A stretch of DNA of 64,000 nt, from contig NZ_JAJUBC010000026.1 of the NCBI RefSeq assembly GCF_028683095.1, forward strand, positions 1 to 64,000. The letters run 5' to 3'. The notes below the pieces were generated by a model that was given only the letters and a program-made list of their open reading frames with translations, was not told where the DNA came from and ran no database searches. Both the position numbers and the translations under genes were made by a program. The number at the start of each line of letters is the position of its first letter. The first letter of the stretch is position 1. The DNA comes from Enterovibrio gelatinilyticus (GTDB lineage: Bacteria > Pseudomonadota > Gammaproteobacteria > Enterobacterales > Vibrionaceae). Positions 28,322 through 37,371 of the stretch are shown here, piece by piece.

Positions 28322-29062
28322 TTAGTGCATGTACAAGCCGCCGTTGACGGACAGTGTTTCCCCGGTGATGTAAGCACCTGCATCACTTGCAAGATATGCG
28401 ACTGCTTCCGCAATCTCTTCTGGGCGAGCCAGACGCTTCATCGGAATCTCACTTTTGATAGACTCCAGCACTTCTTCGCGCATGGCTTCTACCATTGGGG
28501 TTGCTGTGTAACCAGGAGCGACAACGTTTGCCGTTACGCCATAACGCGCACCTTCCATTGCTAACGCTTTGGTGAAACCAATCATGCCTGCTTTGGCAGC
28601 AGAGTAGTTAGTTTGACCAAATTGACCTTTCAGTCCGTTAACTGAGGAGATGTTGACGACGCGACAACCGCCTTTCTCGCACATGGCAGCAAAAAGAGGT
28701 TGAGTAACATTGAACAGACTGTTCAGGTTAGTGTCGATGACTGACTGCCAGTTTTCCGCAGCCATTTTCTTGAAAAGACCATCTCGAGTAATACCCGCGT
28801 TGTTAACGACAACATCGATGGTCCCTTCTTCTGACAAAAGGGTAGGAAGACGTTCTGCACATTCAGCAGTGTTGGTAACGTCTAATTCGAAAAGGCGCAC
28901 TTGATCTGATGTGAATTTTTTCTCATCAAACCATTGCTCGGCACATTGTAGATTTCCCGTGAAGTAAGTGGCAATTACACGATAGCCCTCACCTACTAGT
29001 TTCTCTGTGATCGCTGAGCCGATACCACCTTTTGAACCGGTGATTAGCGCGAGTTTCTTCAT
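28322..29062 (-). CDS. phaB: Acetoacetyl-CoA reductase
   Basis: NADPH-dependent short-chain dehydrogenase that makes (R)-3-hydroxybutyryl-CoA for PHB synthesis. 246 aa from the ATG at 29062 (GGAG seven bases upstream). Cofactor motif T-G-S-K-G-G-I-G at 8-15, N-N-A-G at 87-90, and the catalytic triad S140, Y153, K157 (Y-S-A-A-K). The C-terminus (V-N-G-G-L-Y-M-H) is typical of PhaB. It is the first gene of the operon; the 550-bp region upstream holds its promoter. Confidence 0.95.
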   Translation of the reverse strand: MKKLALITGSKGGIGSAITEKLVGEGYRVIATYFTGNLQCAEQWFDEKKFTSDQVRLFELDVTNTAECAERLPTLLSEEGTIDVVVNNAGITRDGLFKKMAAENWQSVIDTNLNSLFNVTQPLFAAMCEKGGCRVVNISSVNGLKGQFGQTNYSAAKAGMIGFTKALAMEGARYGVTANVVAPGYTATPMVEAMREEVLESIKSEIPMKRLARPEEIAEAVAYLASDAGAYITGETLSVNGGLYMH

Positions 29063-29612
29063 TGGTGACTCCATTCTTAACAACAAGCAATTTAAATATG
29101 ACCCCTGTAACTGCATTTGGAAGTCCAAAAATACAGGCACCGTTAATTTTTTAGTATTAGCGCGTAAGGGTTGAGGCTAGGGAAACTCAACTAGTCTCGG
29201 TAGAACATTAATTTATTATTATGATGGTTTTATGACCACTGGGTTCAAAGATATACAATCTTTTGAGTAAGGCAAAACGAATAGAGGGAGAATTGCAGAA
29301 ACAAGATCTAGATCCACAATAAAGCGCCAAAAGTTAACGTGGTGTTAATTTTCGGTTTATTGGTTGATCGTGTTTAAATTAAATTTGAAAAATACACTTT
29401 TTTTTGGTTGGAGCGCATTAGTATTCAGCTGTTCAATTAATCGCCGAGACTGTTTAAAACAAAAGCAGTTCAAGTTAAGAAAGAAAGTCACTAATGCGCA
29501 AGTTTAATATCGGGATTATCGACTGAAGTCTCAGCTTTAAAAAGGGTATTGTACGGTAAGGTGGTTACGTAACATGGTGAAATGAATGAAAAATTAAGGC
29601 ATCAAAATGGTG
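29063..29612. other. 550-bp non-coding region between phaB and csdE
   Basis: AT-rich gap that must contain the leftward pha promoter. I see no ORF of interest and no clear terminator. It holds a 10-bp inverted repeat, GCGCATTAGT (29413-29422) and ACTAATGCGC (29490-29499), with arms 67 bp apart, which might be paired operator half-sites. Confidence 0.6.
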
Positions 29613-30035
29613 CTAAATGTGCTTTATCTGGTCAATAATTGCTCGAATTCCATTATTTCGAGAGGGGCTGAGATGATCAAGTAAATACATTTCTTCAAAG
29701 TATTTTTCGAAATTAAATGCCATTAACTCTTCATGTGTTTTTCCCTCTGAAGCAGCCAATATTAACGCTAACAATCCTTTAACAATGCGTGCATCTGAAT
29801 CTGCTGCAAACTGGTAAGAGTTGTTGTTATTTTTCCAAATTAGCCACACATTACTTTCGCAACCAGAGATTGAAACACTTTTAGATTTTAAGTGGTCTTC
29901 CAGGCTTGGAAGCCGCTTGCCAAGCTGAATAATGAGACGATACTTATCCTCCCAGCCACGGCAATTTTTCATGCTATCAATAATGTTTGCTGTGGTAATT
30001 TCAGTACCAAAAGGGTGTGCTGGAAAATTAGTCAT
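29613..30035 (-). CDS. csdE: Sulfur acceptor protein CsdE (SufE family)
   Basis: CsdE accepts persulfide sulfur from the cysteine desulfurase CsdA and is linked to the TcdA (CsdL) tRNA modification system. 140 aa. SufE fold pattern with W-E-D-K-Y-R-L-I-I-Q-L-G-K and the acceptor cysteine C59 in S-G-C-E-S-N-V-W. It starts 15 bp after csdA on the same strand, hence co-transcribed. Confidence 0.92.
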   Translation of the reverse strand: MTNFPAHPFGTEITTANIIDSMKNCRGWEDKYRLIIQLGKRLPSLEDHLKSKSVSISGCESNVWLIWKNNNNSYQFAADSDARIVKGLLALILAASEGKTHEELMAFNFEKYFEEMYLLDHLSPSRNNGIRAIIDQIKHI

Positions 30036-30050
30036 AATCTTTGTTCTTTC

Positions 30051-31274
30051 TCAAAGTAAGTCACAGGCTTTTTTTATGGCTGCAATGCAGCGCTCGATTT
30101 CATCGGCAGTATTATACAAAGCGATTGAGATGCGCACACAGCCATTTAGGCGGAGTGCATTCATCAGCGGATGCGCACAGTGTTGCCCTGAACGCACTGC
30201 AATGCCTTGTTGATCGAGTAAGGTCGCGATATCTGAGTTGTGTACGCCGTCAACGTGAAATGCCACCACACTAGCGCCTTGTTGCAATCCAATGAGCGAC
30301 AGATCCTCGATGTCTTTGATGCCATCAATCAACTGTGACTGAAGTGAGGCTATGTGCTGTTCTGCGCCCTTACGATCAAGATTGTTGAACCAGTTTATCG
30401 CTTCTGCCAGCGCGAGCGCACCTGCGACATTGGGCGTACCAGCTTCAAACTTGGCAGGTGACGTCACATAAGTGGTTCCATCGAACGACACATTTTCGAC
30501 CATTTTTCCGCCCCCGTGCCATGGAGGCATGGCTTCGAGTAGGGCGGGTTTGCCATACAGTGCGCCAATGCCCGCTGGCGCAAAGAGTTTGTGGCCTGAA
30601 AAGACATAGAAATCTGCATTCAGCGTATTGACGCAAACTTGTTCATGCACCACTGCCTGTGCACCATCAACGACCACAACGGCACCGTTGGCATGAGCTT
30701 TGTCAATGATGTTTTCGATAGGGTTGCGTGTGCCGGTGACGTTGCTGACATGTGCAACGGCAATGATCTTTGTCTTATGATTAAGCAGTGTGTCAAACGC
30801 TGATAGGTCGAGTTGGCAGGTCTCGGGGTCGACTGGCCATTTTACCACCTTTGCGCCCGTCTGCTCCGCGACCATTTGCCAAGGAACAATATTTGCGTGG
30901 TGTTCCATTTCGCTGACAAGAATCTCGTCGCCTGCTTGGAGCGTTTGTCTGGCATAGCTTTGGGCAATGAGATTGAGCGCTTCTGTTGCTCCGCGCGTCC
31001 AAACAATGCCCTTCACTGACGCACCAATAAAATCAGCAACAGTTTGTCTCGCCGTTTCAAAACGTTGTGTTGCTGACGCTGTTAACGAATGCGATCCACG
31101 ATGAACATTTGCGTTTGCGCCTGAATAATAATCATTGATGCATTGGATGACGGACAAGGGTTTCTGTGAAGTGGCTGCACTGTCGAGATATACCAATGGT
31201 TGTCCATGGATGCGCTGCTCTAGCGATGGGAAGTCGCGGCGAATGGCATCAACATCAAAAGGTTGGGTCATCAT
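30051..31274 (-). CDS. csdA: Cysteine desulfurase CsdA
   Basis: PLP-dependent class V enzyme that converts cysteine to alanine and gives sulfur to CsdE. About 407 aa from the ATG at 31274 (another ATG follows at 31271); the open frame reaches 31343 but the extra residues do not fit the family. Motifs: Y-L-D-S-A-A-T-S-Q-K-P, N-V-H-R-G-S-H, W-T-R-G-A-T-E-A-L-N, the PLP lysine in F-S-G-H-K-L-F-A-P, and the catalytic cysteine C366 in R-S-G-Q-H-C-A-H-P. The R-S-G-x-H-C form places it in the SufS/CsdA group rather than IscS. Confidence 0.93.
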   Translation of the reverse strand: MMTQPFDVDAIRRDFPSLEQRIHGQPLVYLDSAATSQKPLSVIQCINDYYSGANANVHRGSHSLTASATQRFETARQTVADFIGASVKGIVWTRGATEALNLIAQSYARQTLQAGDEILVSEMEHHANIVPWQMVAEQTGAKVVKWPVDPETCQLDLSAFDTLLNHKTKIIAVAHVSNVTGTRNPIENIIDKAHANGAVVVVDGAQAVVHEQVCVNTLNADFYVFSGHKLFAPAGIGALYGKPALLEAMPPWHGGGKMVENVSFDGTTYVTSPAKFEAGTPNVAGALALAEAINWFNNLDRKGAEQHIASLQSQLIDGIKDIEDLSLIGLQQGASVVAFHVDGVHNSDIATLLDQQGIAVRSGQHCAHPLMNALRLNGCVRISIALYNTADEIERCIAAIKKACDLL

Positions 31275-31452
31275 TATTTGGGCGTCATATTGTCGAGTTT
31301 GTTGTCGGGTAGGAATGATCGCTTTTCTGTCACATGAACTCAAGTGAAAGTGCGTACGCTAACAATCTGGATTAATCTGGACTCGACGCAGGTCTTTAGC
31401 GCTGAGACTTGCCATTGAAAGGCGGATAGCGAGTATTTGATAAACCATGGGC

Positions 31453-31620
31453 AAAAAAAAGCACCGAGTTAAATACTCAGTGCGACGATAATCTAGTTGA
31501 TAGATCAAGGTGAAAATACGGCAAGATGTTATTGCCGAGACTCGGCTGAGGCCGAAATATGCAAACACAACATCGCAACCATAGTATTGAACGAACGTAG
31601 GGAGCGTTAATCCTAGGCGC
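31453..31620 (-). ncRNA. gcvB: GcvB small RNA
   Basis: Hfq-dependent RNA that represses many amino-acid and peptide transporter mRNAs. It is transcribed divergently from gcvA, as in enterics. On the minus strand the G/U-rich R1 seed GGTTGCGATGTTGTGTTTGC (31580-31561) is almost identical to the E. coli R1 region. The 3' end is a hairpin (GCACTGAGT, then ACTCGGTGC) with eight T at 31453-31483, also like E. coli GcvB. A promoter with TTGTTC, 17 bp and TATAGT (31655-31627) predicts a start near 31620, so about 168 nt; the 5' end is an estimate. Confidence 0.92.
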
Positions 31621-31626
31621 GGCTGC

Positions 31627-31655
31627 ACTATAGGTTTTATGGGGTGACAGAACAA
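31627..31655 (-). promoter_or_regulatory. gcvB promoter
   Basis: On the minus strand -35 TTGTTC (31655-31650) and -10 TATAGT (31632-31627) are separated by 17 bp. It lies about 60 bp from the divergent gcvA start, where GcvA would act on both genes. Confidence 0.7.
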
Positions 31656-31708
31656 CGGACATTTTGTAATGTAGTGCATTAGAAAAACTTATCAATTTAG
31701 GGCGAAAA

Positions 31709-32614
31709 ATGGCCAGACGTTTACCCCCTTTAAATGCATTGCGTGTGTTTGAAGCAGCAGCGAGGCACTTAAGCTTCACTCGTGCAGCGGAAGAGTTGTT
31801 TGTTACGCAAGCTGCTGTTAGTCATCAGATAAAATCATTAGAAGAGTTTCTTGGACTCAAACTTTTCCGACGACGTAACCGCTCTTTATTGTTAACGGAG
31901 GAAGGGCAGAGCTATTTTCTCGACATAAAAGATATTTTTGTGTCTCTGGCCGATGCGACTGACCGAGTGTTGGAGCGAGGAGCCAAAGGAGCCTTGACCA
32001 TCAGCTTACCACCGAGCTTTGCTATTCAATGGTTGGTGCCGCGTCTATCGGATTTTAATCAAGCACACCCTGAAATTGATGTTCGGATCAAAGCTGTCGA
32101 TATGGAGGACGGCTCGCTCACTGATGATGTAGATGTCGCCATCTATTATGGACGAGGAAATTGGCCAGGATTACGTTGTGATGAACTGTATCCTGAGTTT
32201 CTTCTGCCGGTGTGCAGCCCAACCGTCTTTCATAGTGACAAACCACTAAATACACTTGCCGATCTTAAACATCACACCTTGCTTCACGACCGTTCACGAC
32301 GAGATTGGACGACATACGCTAAACACTATCAGATTGCGGATATTAACCTTAACTATGGGCCTATTTTTAGTCACTCGGCCATGGTGCTTCAGGCAGCGGC
32401 GCTTGGTCAGGGGATTGCGTTAAGTAATAACGTGCTGGCTCAGCCTGAACTTGAGTCAGGACGGTTGGTGTGTCCGTTTGAACATTTTCTAATGAGTAAA
32501 AACGCCTTTTATTTGGTGAGTCAGCAAAAGGATGCTGATTCGGGGCGCATAACCGCGTTTCGTGATTGGGTGCTCGCCAAAGCCGCCGCTGAACAGGAGC
32601 AAATTTCGGCATGA
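31709..32614 (+). CDS. gcvA: Glycine cleavage system regulator GcvA
   Basis: 301-aa LysR-type activator/repressor of the glycine cleavage operon and of gcvB. The helix-turn-helix is at about 7-65 (L-P-P-L-N-A-L-R-V-F-E-A-A-A-R-H, then T-Q-A-A-V-S-H-Q-I-K-S-L-E). The effector domain has P-P-S-F-A-I-Q-W-L-V-P-R-L. Location fixes the identity: gcvB is divergent and ygdD-rlmM follow downstream, as in enterics. The stop codon overlaps the start of the next gene (ATGA). Confidence 0.92.
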   Translation: MARRLPPLNALRVFEAAARHLSFTRAAEELFVTQAAVSHQIKSLEEFLGLKLFRRRNRSLLLTEEGQSYFLDIKDIFVSLADATDRVLERGAKGALTISLPPSFAIQWLVPRLSDFNQAHPEIDVRIKAVDMEDGSLTDDVDVAIYYGRGNWPGLRCDELYPEFLLPVCSPTVFHSDKPLNTLADLKHHTLLHDRSRRDWTTYAKHYQIADINLNYGPIFSHSAMVLQAAALGQGIALSNNVLAQPELESGRLVCPFEHFLMSKNAFYLVSQQKDADSGRITAFRDWVLAKAAAEQEQISA

Positions 32615-33228
32615 ATAATATCATTGTTGATGGCCCGGAGAAGGCTGACGTCACGTTCATCTTTGCGCATGGTGCGGGTGCTGATATGCATCATGAGTTT
32701 ATGGAGGCAGTGGCAAAGCAAGTCGCCAATCACGGAATTCGTGTCGTGAGGTTTAATTTCCCCTATATGATCAAACGGGCTGAAGACGGAAAACGAAGAC
32801 CACCAGATCGCGCCCCGAAATTGCTTGAAGCATTCACTGAAGTGGTTGAGCGTTTTGGGCGTGGTAAAACAATCATTGGTGGAAAGTCTATGGGGGGGCG
32901 TATGGCAAGCCACCTAGAAACTCTCAATATTCAAGGCATTGTTTGTCTAGGCTTTCCGTTTCACCCGCCTGGTAAGCCAGAGAAAGACAAAGGTGAGCAC
33001 TTAGCGGACATGGTCAAACCGACGCTAATTTTGCAAGGAGAGCGTGATACGTTTGGTAACCGTGACGAACTAGCATGCTACCCATTTTCAGATGCTATTA
33101 GGCTCACGTTCGTGCCCGATGGCGATCACAGCTTTAAGCCACGAAAAGCATCAGGCCACACAGAGACGGGTAATCGTCAACTTGCTGCAGAGCATATTGT
33201 TAGCTTTGTGCGAGAGGTATGCCAATGA
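32611..33228 (+). CDS. Alpha/beta hydrolase (KANL3/Tex30-like)
   Basis: 205-aa serine-hydrolase fold. Oxyanion-type H-G-A-G-A at 20-24, nucleophile S93 in G-G-K-S-M-G-G, L-I-L-Q-G-E-R-D-T-F-G with the acid, and D-G-D-H-S-F with the catalytic histidine. This spacing fits the KANL3/Tex30 group of dienelactone-hydrolase-like proteins, whose bacterial substrates are unknown. It overlaps gcvA by ATGA and its own stop overlaps the next gene the same way, so the three genes are translationally coupled. Enteric gcvA-ygdD lacks this gene. Confidence 0.88.
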   Translation: MNNIIVDGPEKADVTFIFAHGAGADMHHEFMEAVAKQVANHGIRVVRFNFPYMIKRAEDGKRRPPDRAPKLLEAFTEVVERFGRGKTIIGGKSMGGRMASHLETLNIQGIVCLGFPFHPPGKPEKDKGEHLADMVKPTLILQGERDTFGNRDELACYPFSDAIRLTFVPDGDHSFKPRKASGHTETGNRQLAAEHIVSFVREVCQ

Positions 33229-33602
33229 AGGGGAATCAGCTAGCGGCGTTAGGCTGTGTGTTGGCAGGTGTAGCGGTGGCATTGGGAGCCTTTGCCGCCC
33301 ATGGGTTAAAATCACATGTCACACCGTATGCGCTCTCCATTATTGAAAAAGGCGTGCAATATCAGTTTTGGCACTCACTGGCGCTTATTGCTATTGGGCT
33401 TTGGTTGTATGTTTCCCCTCAGCGCTTATTGAAACTGGCGGGTGGATTTATCGCATTTGGGATCCTTTGTTTCAGTGGCAGTTTGTATGGTCTAGCACTG
33501 ACGGATTGGCGTTGGCTCTGGCCTGTTACACCGATTGGCGGGTTGAGTTTTTTGCTGGGCTGGGGGATGGCAGCTTGGTCATTGTGGCGAAGAGTGAGTT
33601 AG
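33225..33602 (+). CDS. ygdD: DUF423 membrane protein (YgdD-like)
   Basis: About 125 aa, four predicted transmembrane helices, function unknown. The DUF423 pattern is seen: G-A-F-A-A-H-G-L-K in the first loop, then Y-Q-F-W-H-S-L-A-L and G-S-L-Y-G-L-A-L. The ATG at 33225 overlaps the stop of the hydrolase gene; an ATG at 33219 is also possible. It sits between gcvA and rlmM as in enterics. Confidence 0.9.
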   Translation: MKGNQLAALGCVLAGVAVALGAFAAHGLKSHVTPYALSIIEKGVQYQFWHSLALIAIGLWLYVSPQRLLKLAGGFIAFGILCFSGSLYGLALTDWRWLWPVTPIGGLSFLLGWGMAAWSLWRRVS

Positions 33603-33670
33603 GTGCGCTGAATCACGTTTTCTGAGGTATAATTGCGCGTTATTTTTACCACGGCATCTAAAGGCATCGT

Positions 33671-34738
33671 GTGAATCAGATTTTATTGTATTGCCGTCAA
33701 GGCTTTGAAAAAGAATGTGCGGGTGAGATTCAAGATAAAGCAACTTCTGTAGAAGTCTACGGTTTCCCTCGCGTCGTAAAAAACGCTGGGTATGTGTTGT
33801 TTGAATGCTACCAGCAAGGCGATGCAGAGAAACTGCTTCAAATGCTTCCTCTTAAATCGCTTATTTTTGCGCGTCAGATGGTTGCCGTTGTTGAACAGCT
33901 CTCCGATCTTGACCCTGGTGATCGTATTTCACCGATTCTTGCTCTCGGTGGTGAATTACCGAAGTGTGGTGATCTGCGTGTTGAGACGCCGGACACGAAT
34001 GAAGGTAAAGATCTTCTTAAATTCTGTCGTAAGTTTACTGTGCCGCTTCGCCAAGCATTGCGTAAACGCGGCGTGTTGCTAGCCAAAGAAAACCCGAAAC
34101 AACCTGTTTTGCATGTGTACTTCACTGCGCCAGGTTGCTGCTATGTGGGCTATTCGCTAAGTAACAACAACTCGCCACATTATATGGGTATTCACCGTCT
34201 GAAATTCCCAGCGGAAGCGCCAAGTCGTTCGACACTGAAGTTGGAAGAAGCTTTTCATGCGTTTATTCCTCGTGATGAGTGGGATGAACGGATTGCACCG
34301 GGAATGCGTGCAGTCGATCTTGGGGCATGTCCGGGAGGCTGGACTTATCAGCTGGTGAAGCGATCCATGTTTGTTCACGCAGTCGATAACGGTGCAATGG
34401 CTGAAAGCTTGATGGAAACGGGTCAAGTGAAGTACCACGCAGCTGATGGCTTTAAGTTCGAACCGCCGCGTAAGAACATCACTTGGTTAGTGTGCGATAT
34501 GATTGAAAAGCCATACCGCGTTGCACAACTGATGGGTGAATGGATCATTGAACGATGGGCGGTTGAGGCGATGTTCAATCTGAAGTTGCCAATGAACCGT
34601 CGATACGAACAGGTGAAAGAAGACATCGATAACTTGAAAAAGTTTTTGATTGAGAACGGTGTGAAGTTTGAAATCCAAGCTAAACATTTGTATCACGACC
34701 GTGAAGAAGTGACGGTACACCTTCGTCGCCTGAACTAA
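33671..34738 (+). CDS. rlmM: 23S rRNA 2'-O-ribose C2498 methyltransferase
   Basis: RlmM methylates the ribose of C2498 in the peptidyl-transferase loop of 23S rRNA with SAM. 355 aa (E. coli 366), GTG start. Strong match from the N-terminus ([10 protein letters not shown]) through the THUMP-like half ([14 protein letters not shown]) to the Rossmann domain ([18 protein letters not shown]). The K-D-K-E-type residues include N-L-K-L-P-M. A strong terminator follows. Confidence 0.96.
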   Translation: MNQILLYCRQGFEKECAGEIQDKATSVEVYGFPRVVKNAGYVLFECYQQGDAEKLLQMLPLKSLIFARQMVAVVEQLSDLDPGDRISPILALGGELPKCGDLRVETPDTNEGKDLLKFCRKFTVPLRQALRKRGVLLAKENPKQPVLHVYFTAPGCCYVGYSLSNNNSPHYMGIHRLKFPAEAPSRSTLKLEEAFHAFIPRDEWDERIAPGMRAVDLGACPGGWTYQLVKRSMFVHAVDNGAMAESLMETGQVKYHAADGFKFEPPRKNITWLVCDMIEKPYRVAQLMGEWIIERWAVEAMFNLKLPMNRRYEQVKEDIDNLKKFLIENGVKFEIQAKHLYHDREEVTVHLRRLN

Positions 34739-34760
34739 GGTTTCTGGCGAAAGTGAATAA

Positions 34761-34794
34761 TAAAAAACGGCAGCCCAAGGGCTGCCGTTTTTTA
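34761..34794. terminator. Bidirectional terminator between rlmM and xni
   Basis: Ten-bp GC-rich stem (34767-34776 with 34779-34788) has A-run and T-run flanks and lies between convergent genes. Confidence 0.92.
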
Positions 34795-34839
34795 TTGTCT
34801 GGCGTAAATCAGTCGGGCTATTGACGATTGACCACTTCG

Positions 34840-35625
34840 TTATTGCTCGGTTTTTGCGTTTGGCATGTAGCGAATATCTTGAAGGTTGAAACCCAGCGCA
34901 ATATCAGTTTTTAGCGTGGCGACTTGTTTGCAACGTTGTGCGAGTTCTTGATTGCCCTCTAGCTTTTTCTGCCATTTTGGCTCAATGTCATCGGCGGCAA
35001 AAATGTGCGCTAAGGTGGTGTAACGCTGCAACAAGGTAGCAGCCGTTTTTGGACCAATACCTGGCACGCCGGATACACCACTTGAACTGATCCCTACCAA
35101 GCCCCAATAGTCGACTAATTGTGTCGGCAAGACTGCGAATTCTTTTTCAATAAAGGGGCTATCTAGCCAGCGTTGTTGGAAGTAATCGCGAATACGTAGC
35201 GTCGGCTGAAGGAGCTGACAATAGCCTTTATCTGTAGAAACAACGGTCACTTGCCCGTTTTTGCTAGCAACTTTCACTGCCAAAGTTGCGATCATGTCAT
35301 CAGCTTCATCGCCGGAAGACAGCAGTGAGTCGATGCCCATGTCCCAGAACGCATCTTGAATGATGCTTAGCCCGTCGTGAAGCGGCTCGGGCATGGGTTT
35401 GCGGCCTTGCTTATATTCAGGGATTAACTCCGCACGCCAACCTCTGTCTTGTTCTGTGTGGTCAAACACCGCCACCATGTGGGTTGGATCTGAAGAGCGA
35501 ATGATTTTGTTCAGAGCTCGACAACACACTTGTGCCGTTGAGGCAATATCATCAGGGTTTGGCTGGGCAGCGTGAACCCGACGAATGAGGTTCATGGCAT
35601 CAATGATGACAAGATGAATAGACAT
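34840..35625 (-). CDS. xni: Flap endonuclease Xni (exonuclease IX)
   Basis: 5'-nuclease family protein acting on flap structures; related to the N-terminal domain of DNA polymerase I. 261 aa from the ATG at 35625 (E. coli 251). Motifs: L-V-I-I-D-A-M-N-L-I-R-R at the N-terminus, V-F-D-H, G-D-E-A-D-D-M-I-A-T-L-A, S-T-D-K-G-Y-C-Q-L-L, and the helix-hairpin-helix G-V-P-G-I-G-P-K-T-A. An in-frame extension to 35664 lies across the upstream terminator and was dropped. Confidence 0.93.
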   Translation of the reverse strand: MSIHLVIIDAMNLIRRVHAAQPNPDDIASTAQVCCRALNKIIRSSDPTHMVAVFDHTEQDRGWRAELIPEYKQGRKPMPEPLHDGLSIIQDAFWDMGIDSLLSSGDEADDMIATLAVKVASKNGQVTVVSTDKGYCQLLQPTLRIRDYFQQRWLDSPFIEKEFAVLPTQLVDYWGLVGISSSGVSGVPGIGPKTAATLLQRYTTLAHIFAADDIEPKWQKKLEGNQELAQRCKQVATLKTDIALGFNLQDIRYMPNAKTEQ

Positions 35626-35639
35626 GAGGTGTCCGCTAA

Positions 35640-35664
35640 ATAAAAAATGGCCCGATAGGGCCAT
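35640..35664 (-). terminator. ppnN terminator
   Basis: On the minus strand TGGCCC-TATC-GGGCCA is followed by TTTTTTATTT. It separates ppnN from xni, so xni probably needs its own promoter or read-through. Confidence 0.85.
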
Positions 35665-35699
35665 TCTAATTACTTGAGAGATAAATGAAAGGCTAACTG

Positions 35700-37070
35700 T
35701 TAGCGACCGCCATTACCTTGAACGATTTCGTAGCAGGGGACATAAGCCGTTCCAGGCAGTTTCATGCGTTGCTGCTCCACAAAGCCTCGCAGCAATTTAT
35801 CCATCTTTTTCATTAAGACGGCATCACCGTTAATTTTGAATGGACCATGACGTTCAATCTCACGGATCCCTTCCTCTTTCACGTTGCCAGCAACAATGCC
35901 AGAGAAGGCTTGTCGCAGTGCAGACGCGAGAAGTTCAGGTCGTTGATTCATGTGTAAGTCGAGGTTCGCCATGTTTTCATGGTTGGGCTCAAACGGCAGT
36001 TGGAACTCGGGTGCAATTTTTAGTGACCAGTTAAACGAGTATGCGTCTCCCGTTGATTGTCGATGTTCTTTCACTGCGGGCATGCCTTGCTTGATAATGC
36101 GTGCCGCTTTTGCCGGATCGCCCACCACGATTTGATAGTACTTGGTGGCCTCTTCTCCAATGACATCGCGAATGAATTCATCGATGACACGGAAATAATC
36201 GGCACTTTCTTTAGGGCCAGTGAGTACAACGGGCATCGGCTGACCTGCATTGTCTGGATGCATTAAAATACCAAGTAAATAGAGCAATTCTTCTGCCGTC
36301 CCTGCGCCGCCAGGGAAGATCACGATGGCATGGCCGACACGCACAAATGCTTCCAGCCGTTTTTCGATATCCGGCATGATCACCAGTTCGTTAACAATGG
36401 GATTGGGGGGCTCTGCAGCAATAATTGACGGCTCGGTTAACCCTAAGAAACGGCTACCTGTTACGCGCTGTTTAGCGTGACCAATAGCTGCCCCTTTCAT
36501 TGGCCCTTCCATTGCCCCGGGTCCACAACCAGTACAGATATTAAGTTCGCGCAGCCCTAGTTCATGGCCGACCTCACGGGTGTATTGGTATTCAATAGGA
36601 TTGATAGAGTGTCCACCCCAACAAACCACTAGGTTAGGGTCTTTGCCTGGTACTAACGCTTTCGCGTTACGCAAAATATCGAAAATCAAATTGGTGATGT
36701 GATTTGAATTTGTAAGGTTGAAGATTTTGGCGTGCTCGAGCTGTACATTGACGTGAATGATGTCACGTAGTACCGAAAACATGTGCTCTTGAATGCCTCG
36801 AATGATTTTTCCATCTACAAACGCGTGATCGGGTGGGTTGACCAACTCTAGCTTCACCCCGCGCTCACGTCGCATGACGCGGATGTTGAATGCTTTGTAT
36901 TGTTCAAGCAGTTCTTTGGAGCTGTCTGTATGGCTGCCGGAGTTAAGTACGGCTAGCGAACAGTTACGATACAGGCGGTATAAATCGCTCTGCGCGGTGT
37001 CTTTGAGTCTGTCGACCTCAAGCTGAGAAAGTAGATCCATTGCCCCGACTGGGCTGATATGAGTGATCAT
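35700..37070 (-). CDS. ppnN: Nucleotide 5'-monophosphate nucleosidase PpnN (YgdH)
   Basis: PpnN cleaves purine and pyrimidine nucleoside monophosphates to base and ribose-5-phosphate; the E. coli enzyme is stimulated by (p)ppGpp. 456 aa from the ATG at 37070, chosen because GGAGG is five bases upstream (a GTG at 37076 would overlap it). The LOG-like core has [14 protein letters not shown] and P-G-G-A-G-T-A-E-E, the catalytic motif. The long N- and C-terminal extensions match E. coli YgdH (454 aa). Confidence 0.95.
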   Translation of the reverse strand: MITHISPVGAMDLLSQLEVDRLKDTAQSDLYRLYRNCSLAVLNSGSHTDSSKELLEQYKAFNIRVMRRERGVKLELVNPPDHAFVDGKIIRGIQEHMFSVLRDIIHVNVQLEHAKIFNLTNSNHITNLIFDILRNAKALVPGKDPNLVVCWGGHSINPIEYQYTREVGHELGLRELNICTGCGPGAMEGPMKGAAIGHAKQRVTGSRFLGLTEPSIIAAEPPNPIVNELVIMPDIEKRLEAFVRVGHAIVIFPGGAGTAEELLYLLGILMHPDNAGQPMPVVLTGPKESADYFRVIDEFIRDVIGEEATKYYQIVVGDPAKAARIIKQGMPAVKEHRQSTGDAYSFNWSLKIAPEFQLPFEPNHENMANLDLHMNQRPELLASALRQAFSGIVAGNVKEEGIREIERHGPFKINGDAVLMKKMDKLLRGFVEQQRMKLPGTAYVPCYEIVQGNGGR

Positions 37071-37371
37071 AGTCACCTCCTGTGCGAAGAAAACACACTG
37101 CCTAAAGAGAAAGGCTTTTTATAAACATCATTTCATTCAATGAATTATTGTTTTCAATGCTATAAAAATCAGTGTGTTAATTAACCATACACGCAGATAT
37201 TTAGTTTAGCCAGTTTGACGAGATAAAAGGATGCAGTACGAGGAGGAACGTGGCGTGAAAAAGTAAAGGGTGGAGCGATAGCGATGTAAGAGAGAGCGTT
37301 CGAAGCTGCTGATGAGGTAAAGACAATACTATTGAATCAAGCAGATAACGAGTGAGTCAATTAGAGGAAGA
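37071..37371. other. 301-bp non-coding region upstream of ppnN
   Basis: Contains the leftward ppnN promoter region and the strong ribosome-binding site at its left edge. A 9-bp inverted repeat, AACACACTG (37092-37100) and CAGTGTGTT (37170-37178), flanks an AT-rich stretch with a near-palindromic TTCATTCAATGAA. No ORF of interest is seen. Confidence 0.5.

Noticed and set aside
28273..28413. Cys-rich N-terminal extension of the thiolase
   Set aside because: It is the untranslated leader between phaB and phaA read in frame; the real start has a good ribosome-binding site and the family's first residues.
31359..31779. Minus-strand ORFs across the gcvA upstream region
   Set aside because: They overlap gcvB and its promoter; composition is unlike protein and no homology is recognised.
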